This document shows positions 15,729 to 23,657 of a stretch of DNA of 64,000 bases, piece by piece (position 1 is the stretch's first letter; each line of letters starts with the position of its first letter). The stretch covers positions 372,001 to 436,000 of the forward strand of contig JADJEE010000001.1 of assembly GCA_016709225.1 (NCBI GenBank), written 5' to 3'. Source of the stretch: Deltaproteobacteria bacterium. GTDB lineage: Bacteria; Myxococcota_A; Polyangia; Nannocystales; Nannocystaceae. Under the pieces are notes generated by a model, which was not told where the DNA came from, made no database searches, and saw only the letters and a list, made by a program, of their open reading frames with translations. The translations under genes and the position numbers were made by a program.

Positions 15729-18613
15729 CCGGCGGCGGCCTGGCTGTGCGCCCGAGGATCGGCCGAGCGCGCGGGGACGCCGACGCGGCGACGTGGTGAT
15801 CGATCGTCGAGCGCGGCGAGTTTCGTCGCGCAGTGGCGGCTGAGCTCGTCGTGCTCCGCGTCGTGGAGCGCCGCGAGTCGGATCTGCGCGGCCAACAGCG
15901 ACGCGCGGGCAAGCGCGGGCTGGCCACGAGCACCCGCCAGCGCGACGTCGGCCCGGATCAGATCGCGGCGCACCAACAATGTGGCCGCCGCATCGCGCAC
16001 GCCATCGGCGTGGCGCAGTGCATCCGCGGCCGCCGCGAATCGGCCGCGCGCGAGTTCGGCTTCGGCGGCCGCGAGCCACGAGTCGGCCGCCAACCAGTTG
16101 CCGTCGCCGAACGCGGTCTCGAAGCGCCCTGCGGCCTCGCGGGCGTGCGTGGCGGCGTCGTGCCACCGTCCGCGCAGGGCAGCGAGCTCGGCGTGGGCAT
16201 CGGCGACGTAGGCCCAGCTGGCATGGTCGCGATCATAGACCCGCGCGAACACCACCTCGGCCGCCAGCAGGTCGCGCTCGCCGTCGTCGCTGCGACCGGC
16301 TGCGAGCTCGGCATTGGCGAGGTTCAGCAGCGTGGCGCCGCGGTCGGCCTCGCCGTCGGCCGGCGTCGCCGCGATCGCCTCGCGGTAGCTCGCCACCGCG
16401 CGATCGATGTCGCCCTCGAGCGCGGCGACGTGGGCCAGCGAGTTGTGCACCTGCGCGAGCAACAAGCGCTCCCCGTGCACCTCCAGCAGCTCGCGCGCCA
16501 CCACCAGCTCGGCGGTGGCCTCACGGGCGCGATCGAGGTTGACGTAGTACTGCCCGAGCAGCCGGTGACCATCGGCGACCGCACGACTGCGGGGTCCCGC
16601 GGCCGTACCGGCGAGCGCGATGAACCCCTTGGCCCACGCCTCGAAGCCGGTGAGCTCGCCGGCGACCAGGCGGGCCTCGGCCGCGAGCACCTGCATGCGC
16701 AGGGACAGCGCGCTGGTCTCGAGGCCGGCACGCTCGAGCTCGGCGAGCGCCAGCTGGGCCTGCGCGATGGTGGTGGCGGGGTCGAACGCCCGCACGGCGA
16801 TCCTCGCGTCGGCGGCACGACGGCGCGCGCGTGCCATCGGATCGACGGGATCGCCGAGCACGGCGTCGGCGGTGCGCAGCCAGTCGGCCGCACCGTCGAG
16901 GTCGCCGTGGAGCAGCGCCGTCTCCTCGGCGAGGTCGAGCGCGACGCGGTGCGCCAAGGCATCCGCCCGCACGCCACGGGCCAGCGCGAAGGCAGCCTCG
17001 AGATCACGCCGGCCCGACGCCCAGTCGCCGCGGTGGCGCGCCGAGCCGTGTCGCCACAGCGCCACGCGGGCCTGCAGCTCGAGATCGTCGCCGTCGGCGT
17101 TCTCATCGAGCCACGCGAGGTCGTGTTCGAGCGCGTCGAACTCGAGCGTCAGCGTGTGCACGGTGGCCGCGTGCAGGTGCGCGAGCACGTCGTCGCTGCG
17201 CGTGGCGCCGCGCGGGCTGGCCTGGGTGGCGCAGTGGGCCGGATCGGCGAGATCCGAGACCGCCGCGAGCGCTTCGTCACCGCCCTGCTGCGGCAACGCC
17301 CGCAGCACCGCGGTGAAGTCGGCGAAGTCGGCCGCAAGGCAGCGCGCCACCGCAGCGCGCCGCGGCGTGGGGACGTCGCACACGCCCGCGGCCGCGGCCC
17401 GCCAGCCCTCCGCATGACGATCGGCGAGCGTGGTCAGCGTCGCCCGCACCGGTGCCACGACCTCGGCCGCGGCGAGTTCGGCCGCGAGCGCGTCGCGGTG
17501 GTGCGACCAGTCGCGGTGATGACCGTCGGCGGCCGCGCCGACGCCGTCGCAGCTCGAGGCATCGGCCCGCGGTCCGCCACCCAGCACGAGCACCGCGCCC
17601 AGGCCCATCACGACCGCCGCCGATCGCCCGCGCCAGCGGCCCCGCGGTCGTTGCATCGCGCGCAGCATCGCAGCGAGATCGCGGAAGCGGTCGCGGGGAT
17701 GCGGCGACAGTCCCCGCACGATCGCGTCGGCGATCTCGGGCGCGAGCCCGGGCACCGCGTGGGGATCGATCCACGACTGCGCCATCTTGGCGCGGTAGAG
17801 CGCGGCACTCGAGCTGCCGGCCAGCGCGCGCGTGCCGAGCAGCGCCTCCAGCAGCGTGAGCGCGTAGGCGTAGACGTCGGTGCGCGCGTCGACCGGCTCG
17901 CCGCGGTGCTGCTCGGGGGCCATGTACTGCGGCGTACCGCCCATCCCCGCGGGGGTGTCGGCATCGCGGCGGTCGTCGTCGTCGGTGTCGAGATCGTCGC
18001 CGGTGTCGTCCTGTGCGGCCCAGCGCGCGAGTCCGAAGTCGAGGATCGCCGGCTGATCGTCGGTGCCGACGATGACGTTGCCGGGCTTGAAGTCGCAGTG
18101 GATGAGGCCCGCGGCGTGGGCGGCCGCGAGCCCGCGGCCGGCCGCCATCATCACGGCGAGCACGCGCTCGCGCGCGCGTCCCTCGGCGAGCCACGTCGCC
18201 AGCGTCGCGCCGTGCATGCGTTGCATGACGATGAACGCACGCTCGCCGCAGCAGCCCACGTCGAACACCGGCACCACGTTGGGGTGCTGCACGCTCGCGA
18301 GCGCCTGCGCCTCGCTGCGCAGGTCGAGCGCCGCGTGGTCGCCGGCGCGACGGCGTCGGACCAGCTTGATCGCGACCTCGCGATCCAGCAGCGGGTCGAA
18401 GGCGGCGTACACGACCCCGAAGCCCCCCGCGCCCAGGCGCTCACCCACGAGGTAGCGGCCGATCTGCCGGCGCTCGCCCCGGGCGGCGGCGGCCACCTGC
18501 TGAATCCAGGTGTCGGAGGGGCTGGGATCGTCGCCGCCACAGCGGGCGAAGAGCGCCGAGATCCCAACCGTGCCCGACAAGGGCGATGTCGTGCTCAACT
18601 CGCGCAAGGCCAT
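15725..18613 (-). CDS. Ser/Thr protein kinase (non-RD catalytic loop) with TPR-like tail
   Basis: 962 residues. The kinase domain is at about 50-325: GAGGFG loop, VAIKLVR, LIHCDFKPGN catalytic loop, DFGLAR and GGTPQYMAPEQHRG. The loop reads HCD instead of HRD, so it lacks the Arg that couples activation-loop phosphorylation to catalysis; the catalytic Asp, Lys and DFG remain. An acidic stretch (TGDDLDTDDDDRRDAD) lies inside the activation segment. One hydrophobic segment (AAVVMGLGAVLVLGGG, about 338-353) is followed by a long TPR-like region. ATG 18613 is used; upstream sequence of the open frame lies in the divergent sigma gene's leader. The ECF sigma gene begins 109 bases away in the other direction, the arrangement described for kinase-linked ECF groups. 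Confidence 0.9.
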   Translation of the reverse strand: MALRELSTTSPLSGTVGISALFARCGGDDPSPSDTWIQQVAAAARGERRQIGRYLVGERLGAGGFGVVYAAFDPLLDREVAIKLVRRRRAGDHAALDLRSEAQALASVQHPNVVPVFDVGCCGERAFIVMQRMHGATLATWLAEGRARERVLAVMMAAGRGLAAAHAAGLIHCDFKPGNVIVGTDDQPAILDFGLARWAAQDDTGDDLDTDDDDRRDADTPAGMGGTPQYMAPEQHRGEPVDARTDVYAYALTLLEALLGTRALAGSSSAALYRAKMAQSWIDPHAVPGLAPEIADAIVRGLSPHPRDRFRDLAAMLRAMQRPRGRWRGRSAAVVMGLGAVLVLGGGPRADASSCDGVGAAADGHHRDWSHHRDALAAELAAAEVVAPVRATLTTLADRHAEGWRAAAAGVCDVPTPRRAAVARCLAADFADFTAVLRALPQQGGDEALAAVSDLADPAHCATQASPRGATRSDDVLAHLHAATVHTLTLEFDALEHDLAWLDENADGDDLELQARVALWRHGSARHRGDWASGRRDLEAAFALARGVRADALAHRVALDLAEETALLHGDLDGAADWLRTADAVLGDPVDPMARARRRAADARIAVRAFDPATTIAQAQLALAELERAGLETSALSLRMQVLAAEARLVAGELTGFEAWAKGFIALAGTAAGPRSRAVADGHRLLGQYYVNLDRAREATAELVVARELLEVHGERLLLAQVHNSLAHVAALEGDIDRAVASYREAIAATPADGEADRGATLLNLANAELAAGRSDDGERDLLAAEVVFARVYDRDHASWAYVADAHAELAALRGRWHDAATHAREAAGRFETAFGDGNWLAADSWLAAAEAELARGRFAAAADALRHADGVRDAAATLLVRRDLIRADVALAGARGQPALARASLLAAQIRLAALHDAEHDELSRHCATKLAALDDRSPRRRVGVPARSADPRAHSQAAAG

Positions 18614-18699
18614 GGCTCGATTCCCCGTGATCCGTGGGCGATCGACGCGGGATGCTGCAACCACCGCGCCGGCTCGAGGGCAGCTACGCGTCGCGACCC

Positions 18700-18708
18700 T
18701 GGTAGGAT
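18700..18708 (+). promoter_or_regulatory. extended -10 of the ECF sigma gene
   Basis: TGG followed by TAGGAT (18703-18708), 13 bases before the ATG at 18722. Confidence 0.45.
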
Positions 18709-18721
18709 CGGCGCCCCGCCG

Positions 18722-19279
18722 ATGGCCGAGCATCCGTCCGACCTGTGGTTGCTCGAGCGCTGGCGCGGCGGCGATGCGCGGGCCGGCGAGCAGCTGGTGC
18801 GACGCCACAGCGCGCGATTGCTGCGCTTCTTCGCCAACAAGGTCGGTGCCGGCGCCGAGGACCTCTGCCAGCAGACCTGGGCGTCGTGCATCGAGGCCCG
18901 CGATCGCATCGACGACGACGGCGGACGCCGCAGCTTCGCCAGCTATCTGTTCGCGGCCGCCCGCAATCGTCTGTTCAACTTCTATCGCGACCAGCAGCGC
19001 CACGCCGATCGCTTCGATCCATTGGTCACCACCGTGGCGCAGCTCACCGGCGGGACCAGCAGCCAGCTCGCGGTGCGCGAGGATCGACGACGCCTCCACG
19101 CCGCGCTGCAGTCGCTGCCGCTCGACGCCCAGATCGCGCTCGAGCTGCACTACTGGGAGCACCTGAGCGTGCGAGAGATCGGCGACGCGCTGGGCGTGCC
19201 CGAGGGCACCATCAAGGCGCGACTGTTCCGGGCGCGGGCACAGCTGCACGCGTTGCTGCACGACGCGCCTGCGGGCTAG
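18722..19279 (+). CDS. ECF RNA polymerase sigma factor
   Basis: 185 residues, the usual ECF length. Region 2 covers about 25-95 (LLRFFANKVGAGAEDLCQQTWASC, SFASYLFAAARNRLFNFYRD) and region 4 covers about 125-180 (LPLDAQIALELHYWEHLSVREIGDALGVPEGTIKARLFRARAQL). No anti-sigma gene adjoins it; instead a Ser/Thr kinase gene is divergent, so control by phosphorylation, as reported for kinase-associated ECF groups, is the likely regime (inference). The ATG at 18722 has no Shine-Dalgarno, but an extended -10 lies 13 bases upstream. Immediately after its TAG stop is a 12-base copy of the end of the inverted-repeat element found at 6723-6890. Confidence 0.92.
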   Translation: MAEHPSDLWLLERWRGGDARAGEQLVRRHSARLLRFFANKVGAGAEDLCQQTWASCIEARDRIDDDGGRRSFASYLFAAARNRLFNFYRDQQRHADRFDPLVTTVAQLTGGTSSQLAVREDRRRLHAALQSLPLDAQIALELHYWEHLSVREIGDALGVPEGTIKARLFRARAQLHALLHDAPAG

Positions 19280-19291
19280 TGTGTCGAGGTA
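19276..19291 (+). repeat. solo end of the inverted-repeat element
   Basis: CTAG followed by TGTGTCGAGGTA, identical to the terminal 12 bases of the element at 6723-6890, and followed by CTCG. Too short to be an element; possibly an excision scar. Confidence 0.45.
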
Positions 19292-19387
19292 CTCGTCCGC
19301 GCTGGGGCGTTGCGGCGACCTCGAAAAAAAATTTCTGGCGCGATGCAACCGCACGGGCGTGCGCGGGTAGGGCCCTTCGAGGAGTCC

Positions 19388-20341
19388 ATGACCCAACCAC
19401 ACCAGCGACTGCGTACTCTCCTGTTCCCCCTCAGCCTCGGCGCGCTGCTCGGACTGACCGCGTGCGATCCGAGCTTCGGTCCGCGTGACGTCGAAGCGCA
19501 GGCCGTCGATCGCGAGCAGATTCCCGATCTCGGCGGCTCCGAGGGTGGCCTCGAGGGTGGCTCCGACGGCCTCGAGCCGGCGGTCGACGACGCCGTGTGC
19601 CCGATCGACTGCGGTGGCGAGACCTGCGACGGCTGCGGCTTCGTCGAGCCGGCCTTCGACGTGCCCGAGTGCGGCGTCGACGAGATCGACGACGACACCG
19701 GCGAGGTGCCGCCGGCGCCCGAGCCCGAGCCCGAACCCGAACCTGGTGCGGGCAGCGACGGCGGCCTGCCGCTGCCCGAGCCCGACACGCCCGAGGGGCC
19801 GTGGGGCACCGGTGGCGTCGGCCTCGAGCAGGACGACGAACTCGGCTTCACCTCACCGCTACGCCCGAGCGCCGACAAGAAGAAGGGCAACTGCTACCCG
19901 CCGCTGCCGGCGGGCGCCAATCCGCTCGATGGCACCAAGCTCATCAGCATCCGCTGGATGGAGCAGTTCCGCACCGCGACGTGCAGCAACCCGTGGGTCA
20001 ATGCACCGCTGACGTTCAACGATCTCACCGACGCGCAGGTCGATCAGATCATCGACAACTGCAAGGGCAAGCCGACCGAGATCGAGAAGCTCTTGTGCGT
20101 GGCAAAGGCCGTCGACGTGGCGGTCGATGGCACGGCCGACGCGAGCGGCGACAAGGTCTGCCGCCATCACATGGGCTCGCTCTACAAGGTGCTCAAGAAG
20201 ATGGGCTACGGCAACACCGCGACCGGCTCGATGACGCACGGCTGGAACGAGGTCGCGATCGACACCAACGGTGACGGCGTGGTCGACACCATCGTCGTGC
20301 TCGACTCCTACAACAGCATCTACTACACCGTGCCGAAGTGA
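19388..20341 (+). CDS. lipoprotein with Cys-rich linker and conserved C-terminal domain
   Basis: 317 residues. Signal with lipobox LGLTAC (Cys about 26), then an acidic, Gly/Glu/Pro-rich linker containing CPIDCGGETCDGCG and PEPEPEPEPG, then a folded C-terminal domain of about 150 residues (from KKKGNCYPPLP). That domain resembles a transglutaminase/CHAP-like fold in style: a Cys-rich helix (CVAKAVDVAVDG, KVCRHHMGSLYKVL), a His in SMTHGWNEVAI and an Asp in VVLDSYNS, so a Cys-His-Asp hydrolase is conceivable; this is only suggestive. AGGAG lies six bases before the ATG. The leader contains an A/T-rich stretch (AAAAAAAATTT) unlike the surrounding DNA. Confidence 0.75.
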   Translation: MTQPHQRLRTLLFPLSLGALLGLTACDPSFGPRDVEAQAVDREQIPDLGGSEGGLEGGSDGLEPAVDDAVCPIDCGGETCDGCGFVEPAFDVPECGVDEIDDDTGEVPPAPEPEPEPEPGAGSDGGLPLPEPDTPEGPWGTGGVGLEQDDELGFTSPLRPSADKKKGNCYPPLPAGANPLDGTKLISIRWMEQFRTATCSNPWVNAPLTFNDLTDAQVDQIIDNCKGKPTEIEKLLCVAKAVDVAVDGTADASGDKVCRHHMGSLYKVLKKMGYGNTATGSMTHGWNEVAIDTNGDGVVDTIVVLDSYNSIYYTVPK

Positions 20342-20354
20342 TCGGCCGCTCGCG

Positions 20355-20385
20355 GGGGTCGACGGCGATCGGCGCCGTCGACCTC
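20355..20385 (+). terminator. stem-loop after the lipoprotein gene
   Basis: 11-base perfect stem GGTCGACGGCG / CGCCGTCGACC with a five-base loop, 16 bases after the stop at 20341. No T-run follows, so it may act with Rho or only stabilise the 3' end. Confidence 0.45.
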
Positions 20386-20441
20386 GCGACGACCGGGGTC
20401 TTGTCGCGCCGACGCGGGCGTGACAAGTTCGAGCGCCGCCC

Positions 20442-20807
20442 ATGTCGTCCGCGCCGTCCCGCTCCCTCGAGACCTTTGCCAACCCTCGCCCGGGGCGTGA
20501 CTACGAGATCCGCTTCGAGTGCCCCGAGTTCACCTGCCTGTGTCCGAAGACCGGCCAGCCCGACTTCGCGACCATCCGCATCCGCTACACGCCGGCGGAC
20601 ACCTGCGTCGAGCTCAAGAGCCTCAAGCTGTATCTGTGGTCCTACCGCAACGAGGGGGCGTTCCACGAGGCGGTGGTCAACGGCATCCTCGACGACCTCG
20701 TGGCCGCGGTGCAGCCGTTGCGGATGGTCGTCGAGGGTGACTTCCTCGTGCGCGGCGGCATCCGCACCGTGGTCGAGTGCCGGCACGGGCCGGGCATTGG
20801 CCGATGA
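20442..20807 (+). CDS. queF: 7-cyano-7-deazaguanine (preQ0) reductase, short form
   Basis: NADPH-dependent reduction of preQ0 to preQ1 in queuosine biosynthesis (cytoplasm). 121 residues, the YkvM-type single-domain length. The catalytic Cys34 lies in EFTCLCPKTGQPDF together with the acid Asp41, and the QueF signature CVELKSLKLYLWSYRNEG follows at 55-72 with E73/HE at 75-76. ATG 20442 is the only sensible start. Its TGA overlaps the ATG of the next gene by four bases, so the two are translated together; no other queuosine genes are in the window. Confidence 0.95.
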   Translation: MSSAPSRSLETFANPRPGRDYEIRFECPEFTCLCPKTGQPDFATIRIRYTPADTCVELKSLKLYLWSYRNEGAFHEAVVNGILDDLVAAVQPLRMVVEGDFLVRGGIRTVVECRHGPGIGR

Positions 20808-22162
20808 ACGGCGCGCCGCTGCCCGGCCGCGCGAGCGCGGCGGCGACCCTCGAGCACGCGCGCCGCTTCGGTGATTGCACGCGTCCGCTGGGCGCCAGTG
20901 GCCTCTGCACCGCACCGATCGCGATCGCGGCCGCACGCCTGCGTGACGACGACCCCGCCCACGCGCGCGTGCTGCAGGGCGGGCTCCTTCGCGGGCTTGG
21001 CCTGGTCGACTGCGGCGACGCCGACATGCAGCCGCAGGCGCAGCGGCTGGTGGGTCGGGTGCTCGCGCGGACGATCGCCGACGGCGGCGTGACGCGCGAG
21101 GCGGTGATCGTGCTGTTGACGGTGGCGAGCGCCTCGGCGCTGCCCGACGCGCTCGCGCGCCTCGGGCTCGCCCACGTCGACGTGGTGCTGCTGCGTGTCA
21201 CGGATGGCGCCGATGTGGCGGGGCTGCGACGCGAGGCCGAGGCGTTGGCGTCGGCGCGGGCGCAAGGCCGCTTCGGCGCGCTCGGGCTCGCGCTCGACGC
21301 CGACGACCTGGTGATCGGCGATGCCAGTCCGCTCGCGCGTGCGCTCGTGATCGCCCAGCAACTCGCCGCCTCCGGACACGCGATCGCGGTGGTGCGCGTG
21401 GCGATGAACCTCTTCGAGACCGCGAGCCTGCGCGACGACGTCGCGTTGGCGGCCGCGGCCGCGGCCGGTGTCGCCGTGATTGCCACGCGGCCGCTCGCTC
21501 CGCGCGGCGCCGCGCTCACGAAGCTGGTGTCGGGCGCTCCCGATCCCGCGGTCCTGCACGCGCTGGCGGCGGTGCGCAAGCTCGAGGCCGAGTGGGTCGC
21601 GGGCCTCGGGCGCGCGATCAAGACCGGCGACGGCAGCGACGATGCGCGCGATCTGTTCCGCTGGGGGCAGCAGCTCGCGCGCACCTGGGCCGGGCCCGAC
21701 GCCGCGCTGCCGTGGGCGCAGTGGGAGTCGCTGCGTCGCGATGTGATCGCGCCGCAGGTCGGTCGCGCCGCCGCGGCGCTGCTGTCCGCACTCGAGGGCG
21801 ACGCGCGGGCAGAGTTCGCGCACTGGTGGCAGCGCTACGGCACCGCGCTGCACGACGCGTTCACGGCGATCGAGGCCGCGCTGCGCCGCGACGACGTGCA
21901 CGGCCGCGTGCACGCGGCGCTGCGCGATGCGTTGCCCGAGGCCGCCGCCGCGCTGCCGCTGTCGCGCGCGGCCGTGTTCGCGGTCGCGAGCCGCCCGGTC
22001 GCCGCGGTCGCCGTCACGATGCGACAGCCGACGGAGCTGGTCGACATGCTCGGGCTCGCCGAGCTGGCGCCGTGGCTGCGGCCGGGGGCCGAGGCCGCCT
22101 TTGCGGCCGGGGCGTGGTCGGCGCAGGTGGCCCCGGCGCGGGCGCCCGATCGAGGACCATAG
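20804..22162 (+). CDS. aldo-keto-reductase-fold protein, probably catalytically inactive
   Basis: 452 residues, coupled to queF through ATGA. The first 280 residues follow the aldo-keto reductase pattern: TRPLGASGLCTAPIAI, LLRGLGLVDCGDAD, LARLGLAHVDVVLLR, RFGALGLALDADD. The catalytic Tyr expected after the Asp, the Lys (VIVLLTVAS in its place) and the His on strand four are not evident, so it is probably not a reductase. About 150 extra helical residues form the C-terminus (rich in Ala and Arg). The coupling to queF suggests a shared physiological role, but none is known. Confidence 0.7.
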   Translation: MNGAPLPGRASAAATLEHARRFGDCTRPLGASGLCTAPIAIAAARLRDDDPAHARVLQGGLLRGLGLVDCGDADMQPQAQRLVGRVLARTIADGGVTREAVIVLLTVASASALPDALARLGLAHVDVVLLRVTDGADVAGLRREAEALASARAQGRFGALGLALDADDLVIGDASPLARALVIAQQLAASGHAIAVVRVAMNLFETASLRDDVALAAAAAAGVAVIATRPLAPRGAALTKLVSGAPDPAVLHALAAVRKLEAEWVAGLGRAIKTGDGSDDARDLFRWGQQLARTWAGPDAALPWAQWESLRRDVIAPQVGRAAAALLSALEGDARAEFAHWWQRYGTALHDAFTAIEAALRRDDVHGRVHAALRDALPEAAAALPLSRAAVFAVASRPVAAVAVTMRQPTELVDMLGLAELAPWLRPGAEAAFAAGAWSAQVAPARAPDRGP

Positions 22163-22283
22163 CCGCGCCGAACGGGCGCCGGGCCGCCATCGATGATGCT
22201 AAAACCGGCGCGGCGGAACCTACAGGCCACGTGGGTGCCCTAGCGCCCATCGGCCCCCGCCGACCGAAGGAGCCCCCCGCGCC

Positions 22284-23657
22284 ATGATCCCCGTCGTCGT
22301 CGCAGCCATCGCCTCGTACGCCCACGCGGCCGACCCGTTCTCGTTCGAGTATCCGGGGCAGACCGACGCCTCCGGCGCGACCTACCTGGTCATCGTCGCC
22401 AACGACGACCTGCCGGCCTTCCAGGTCAGCATCTCGGGCGACGGCCAGACCATCAAGAAGAGCGTGCCGGCGCTCAAGGCCGGCGCCAAGCACAAGCTGA
22501 CGTGGAAGCAGAAGTCGGGCACCGCGAAGTACCAGCTGGTGATCGACGGCGGCGAGGTGAGTGCCGACTTCGCGTTCGAGATGGTCAAGCCGGTCGCGGC
22601 CGGCAAGGTCGGCAAGCTCAAGGTCAAGAGCAGCCGCGAGGACGTCGTCAAGCGGCACAACGCCACCTACGAGACCTCGTTCGCGCTGACCAACTACGAG
22701 TACAAGGTCTACGACAGCGACGGCGACATCATCGCGCAGGCCGTGGTGGCCGACAATCCCGTGCCCGCCGGCGGCACGTTCACCGTGAAGTGGAGCAGCA
22801 ACGCCGAGGTCTTCATGATCTACGTGCGCGGCGAGGACGAGCACGGCCGCTTCACGGAGTTCAAGCTGGTGCCGTGGTCGGTCGAGATCCCGCACACCGA
22901 GATCAACTTCGACTCCGGCAAGTTCGACGTGAAGAGCGACGAGTCCGCCAAGCTCGACGAAGCGGTCGCGGTGGCCTTCCACGAGCTCGACGCGCTGGAG
23001 AAGGTCAACGAGGCCGTGCAGGCCAACATCACGCCGCGGCTCTACATCGTCGGCTACACCGACACCGTCGGGCCCGGCCCCAAGAACGACGAGCTGTCGC
23101 GCAACCGCGCCAAGGCCATCGCCAAGTACTTCTTCGACAAGGGCTTCTGGGCCGAGATCTACTACGAGGGCATGGGCGAGCGCGCGCTGCGGGTCGAGAC
23201 CGCCGACAACGTCGACGAGGTCCGCAACCGTCGCGCGCTCTACCTCATCGGCGTCGAGACCCCGCCGGGTGGCGGCCAGGTGCCGTCGCGTTGGGCCAAG
23301 CTCTCGGGCGCGCGGCCCAAGCCAGTCGGCTTCACGTTGCCGGCCCTGCCGCCGCAGTGGGCCAAGTACCGCGAGGAGCGTCGCAGCGGCGGCGGCGGTG
23401 AGGCGAGCGCCGGCGAGTCGACGCCGCCGGGCACCGACACCGAAGGCGACGGCGGTGCGACCGGCTCCGGCGACGGCGGTACCGCGCAACCGCAGCCCGA
23501 GGCGCAGCTGCCGACCGACGTCTCGGGTCCGCCGCCGGTCGAGGGCGAGCCGGGCGCGACCAAGAAGGGTTGTGCCGTCTCGCGCAGCGACGGCGACGCG
23601 CCGGCGTTGCTGTTGCTGCTCGCGCTCGCGGCCTGGCGTCGCCGCCGTCGCGCGTGA
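22284..23657 (+). CDS. OmpA-domain protein with MYXO-CTERM anchor
   Basis: 457 residues. After a short signal (VVAAIASYAHA) come two beta-sandwich-like segments (about 20-195), then an OmpA-type peptidoglycan-binding domain around 200-330 (INFDSGKFDV, YIVGYTDTVGPGPKNDELSRNRAKAIAKYF, YEGMGERAL). A disordered Gly/Pro/Glu region leads to a MYXO-CTERM tail: KKGCAVSRSD, hydrophobic ALLLLLALAAW, then RRRRRA. That tail is cleaved and modified by a myxosortase in myxobacteria, so the protein should reach the cell surface. AAGGAG sits about 10 bases upstream of ATG 22284. The stop overlaps the next start (GTGA). Confidence 0.88.
   Translation: MIPVVVAAIASYAHAADPFSFEYPGQTDASGATYLVIVANDDLPAFQVSISGDGQTIKKSVPALKAGAKHKLTWKQKSGTAKYQLVIDGGEVSADFAFEMVKPVAAGKVGKLKVKSSREDVVKRHNATYETSFALTNYEYKVYDSDGDIIAQAVVADNPVPAGGTFTVKWSSNAEVFMIYVRGEDEHGRFTEFKLVPWSVEIPHTEINFDSGKFDVKSDESAKLDEAVAVAFHELDALEKVNEAVQANITPRLYIVGYTDTVGPGPKNDELSRNRAKAIAKYFFDKGFWAEIYYEGMGERALRVETADNVDEVRNRRALYLIGVETPPGGGQVPSRWAKLSGARPKPVGFTLPALPPQWAKYREERRSGGGGEASAGESTPPGTDTEGDGGATGSGDGGTAQPQPEAQLPTDVSGPPPVEGEPGATKKGCAVSRSDGDAPALLLLLALAAWRRRRRA

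Noticed and set aside
15833..18721. A long plus-strand open frame leading into the ECF sigma gene
   Set aside because: Antisense to the second kinase; the sigma domain begins exactly at the ATG at 18722 and a promoter-like box lies just upstream.
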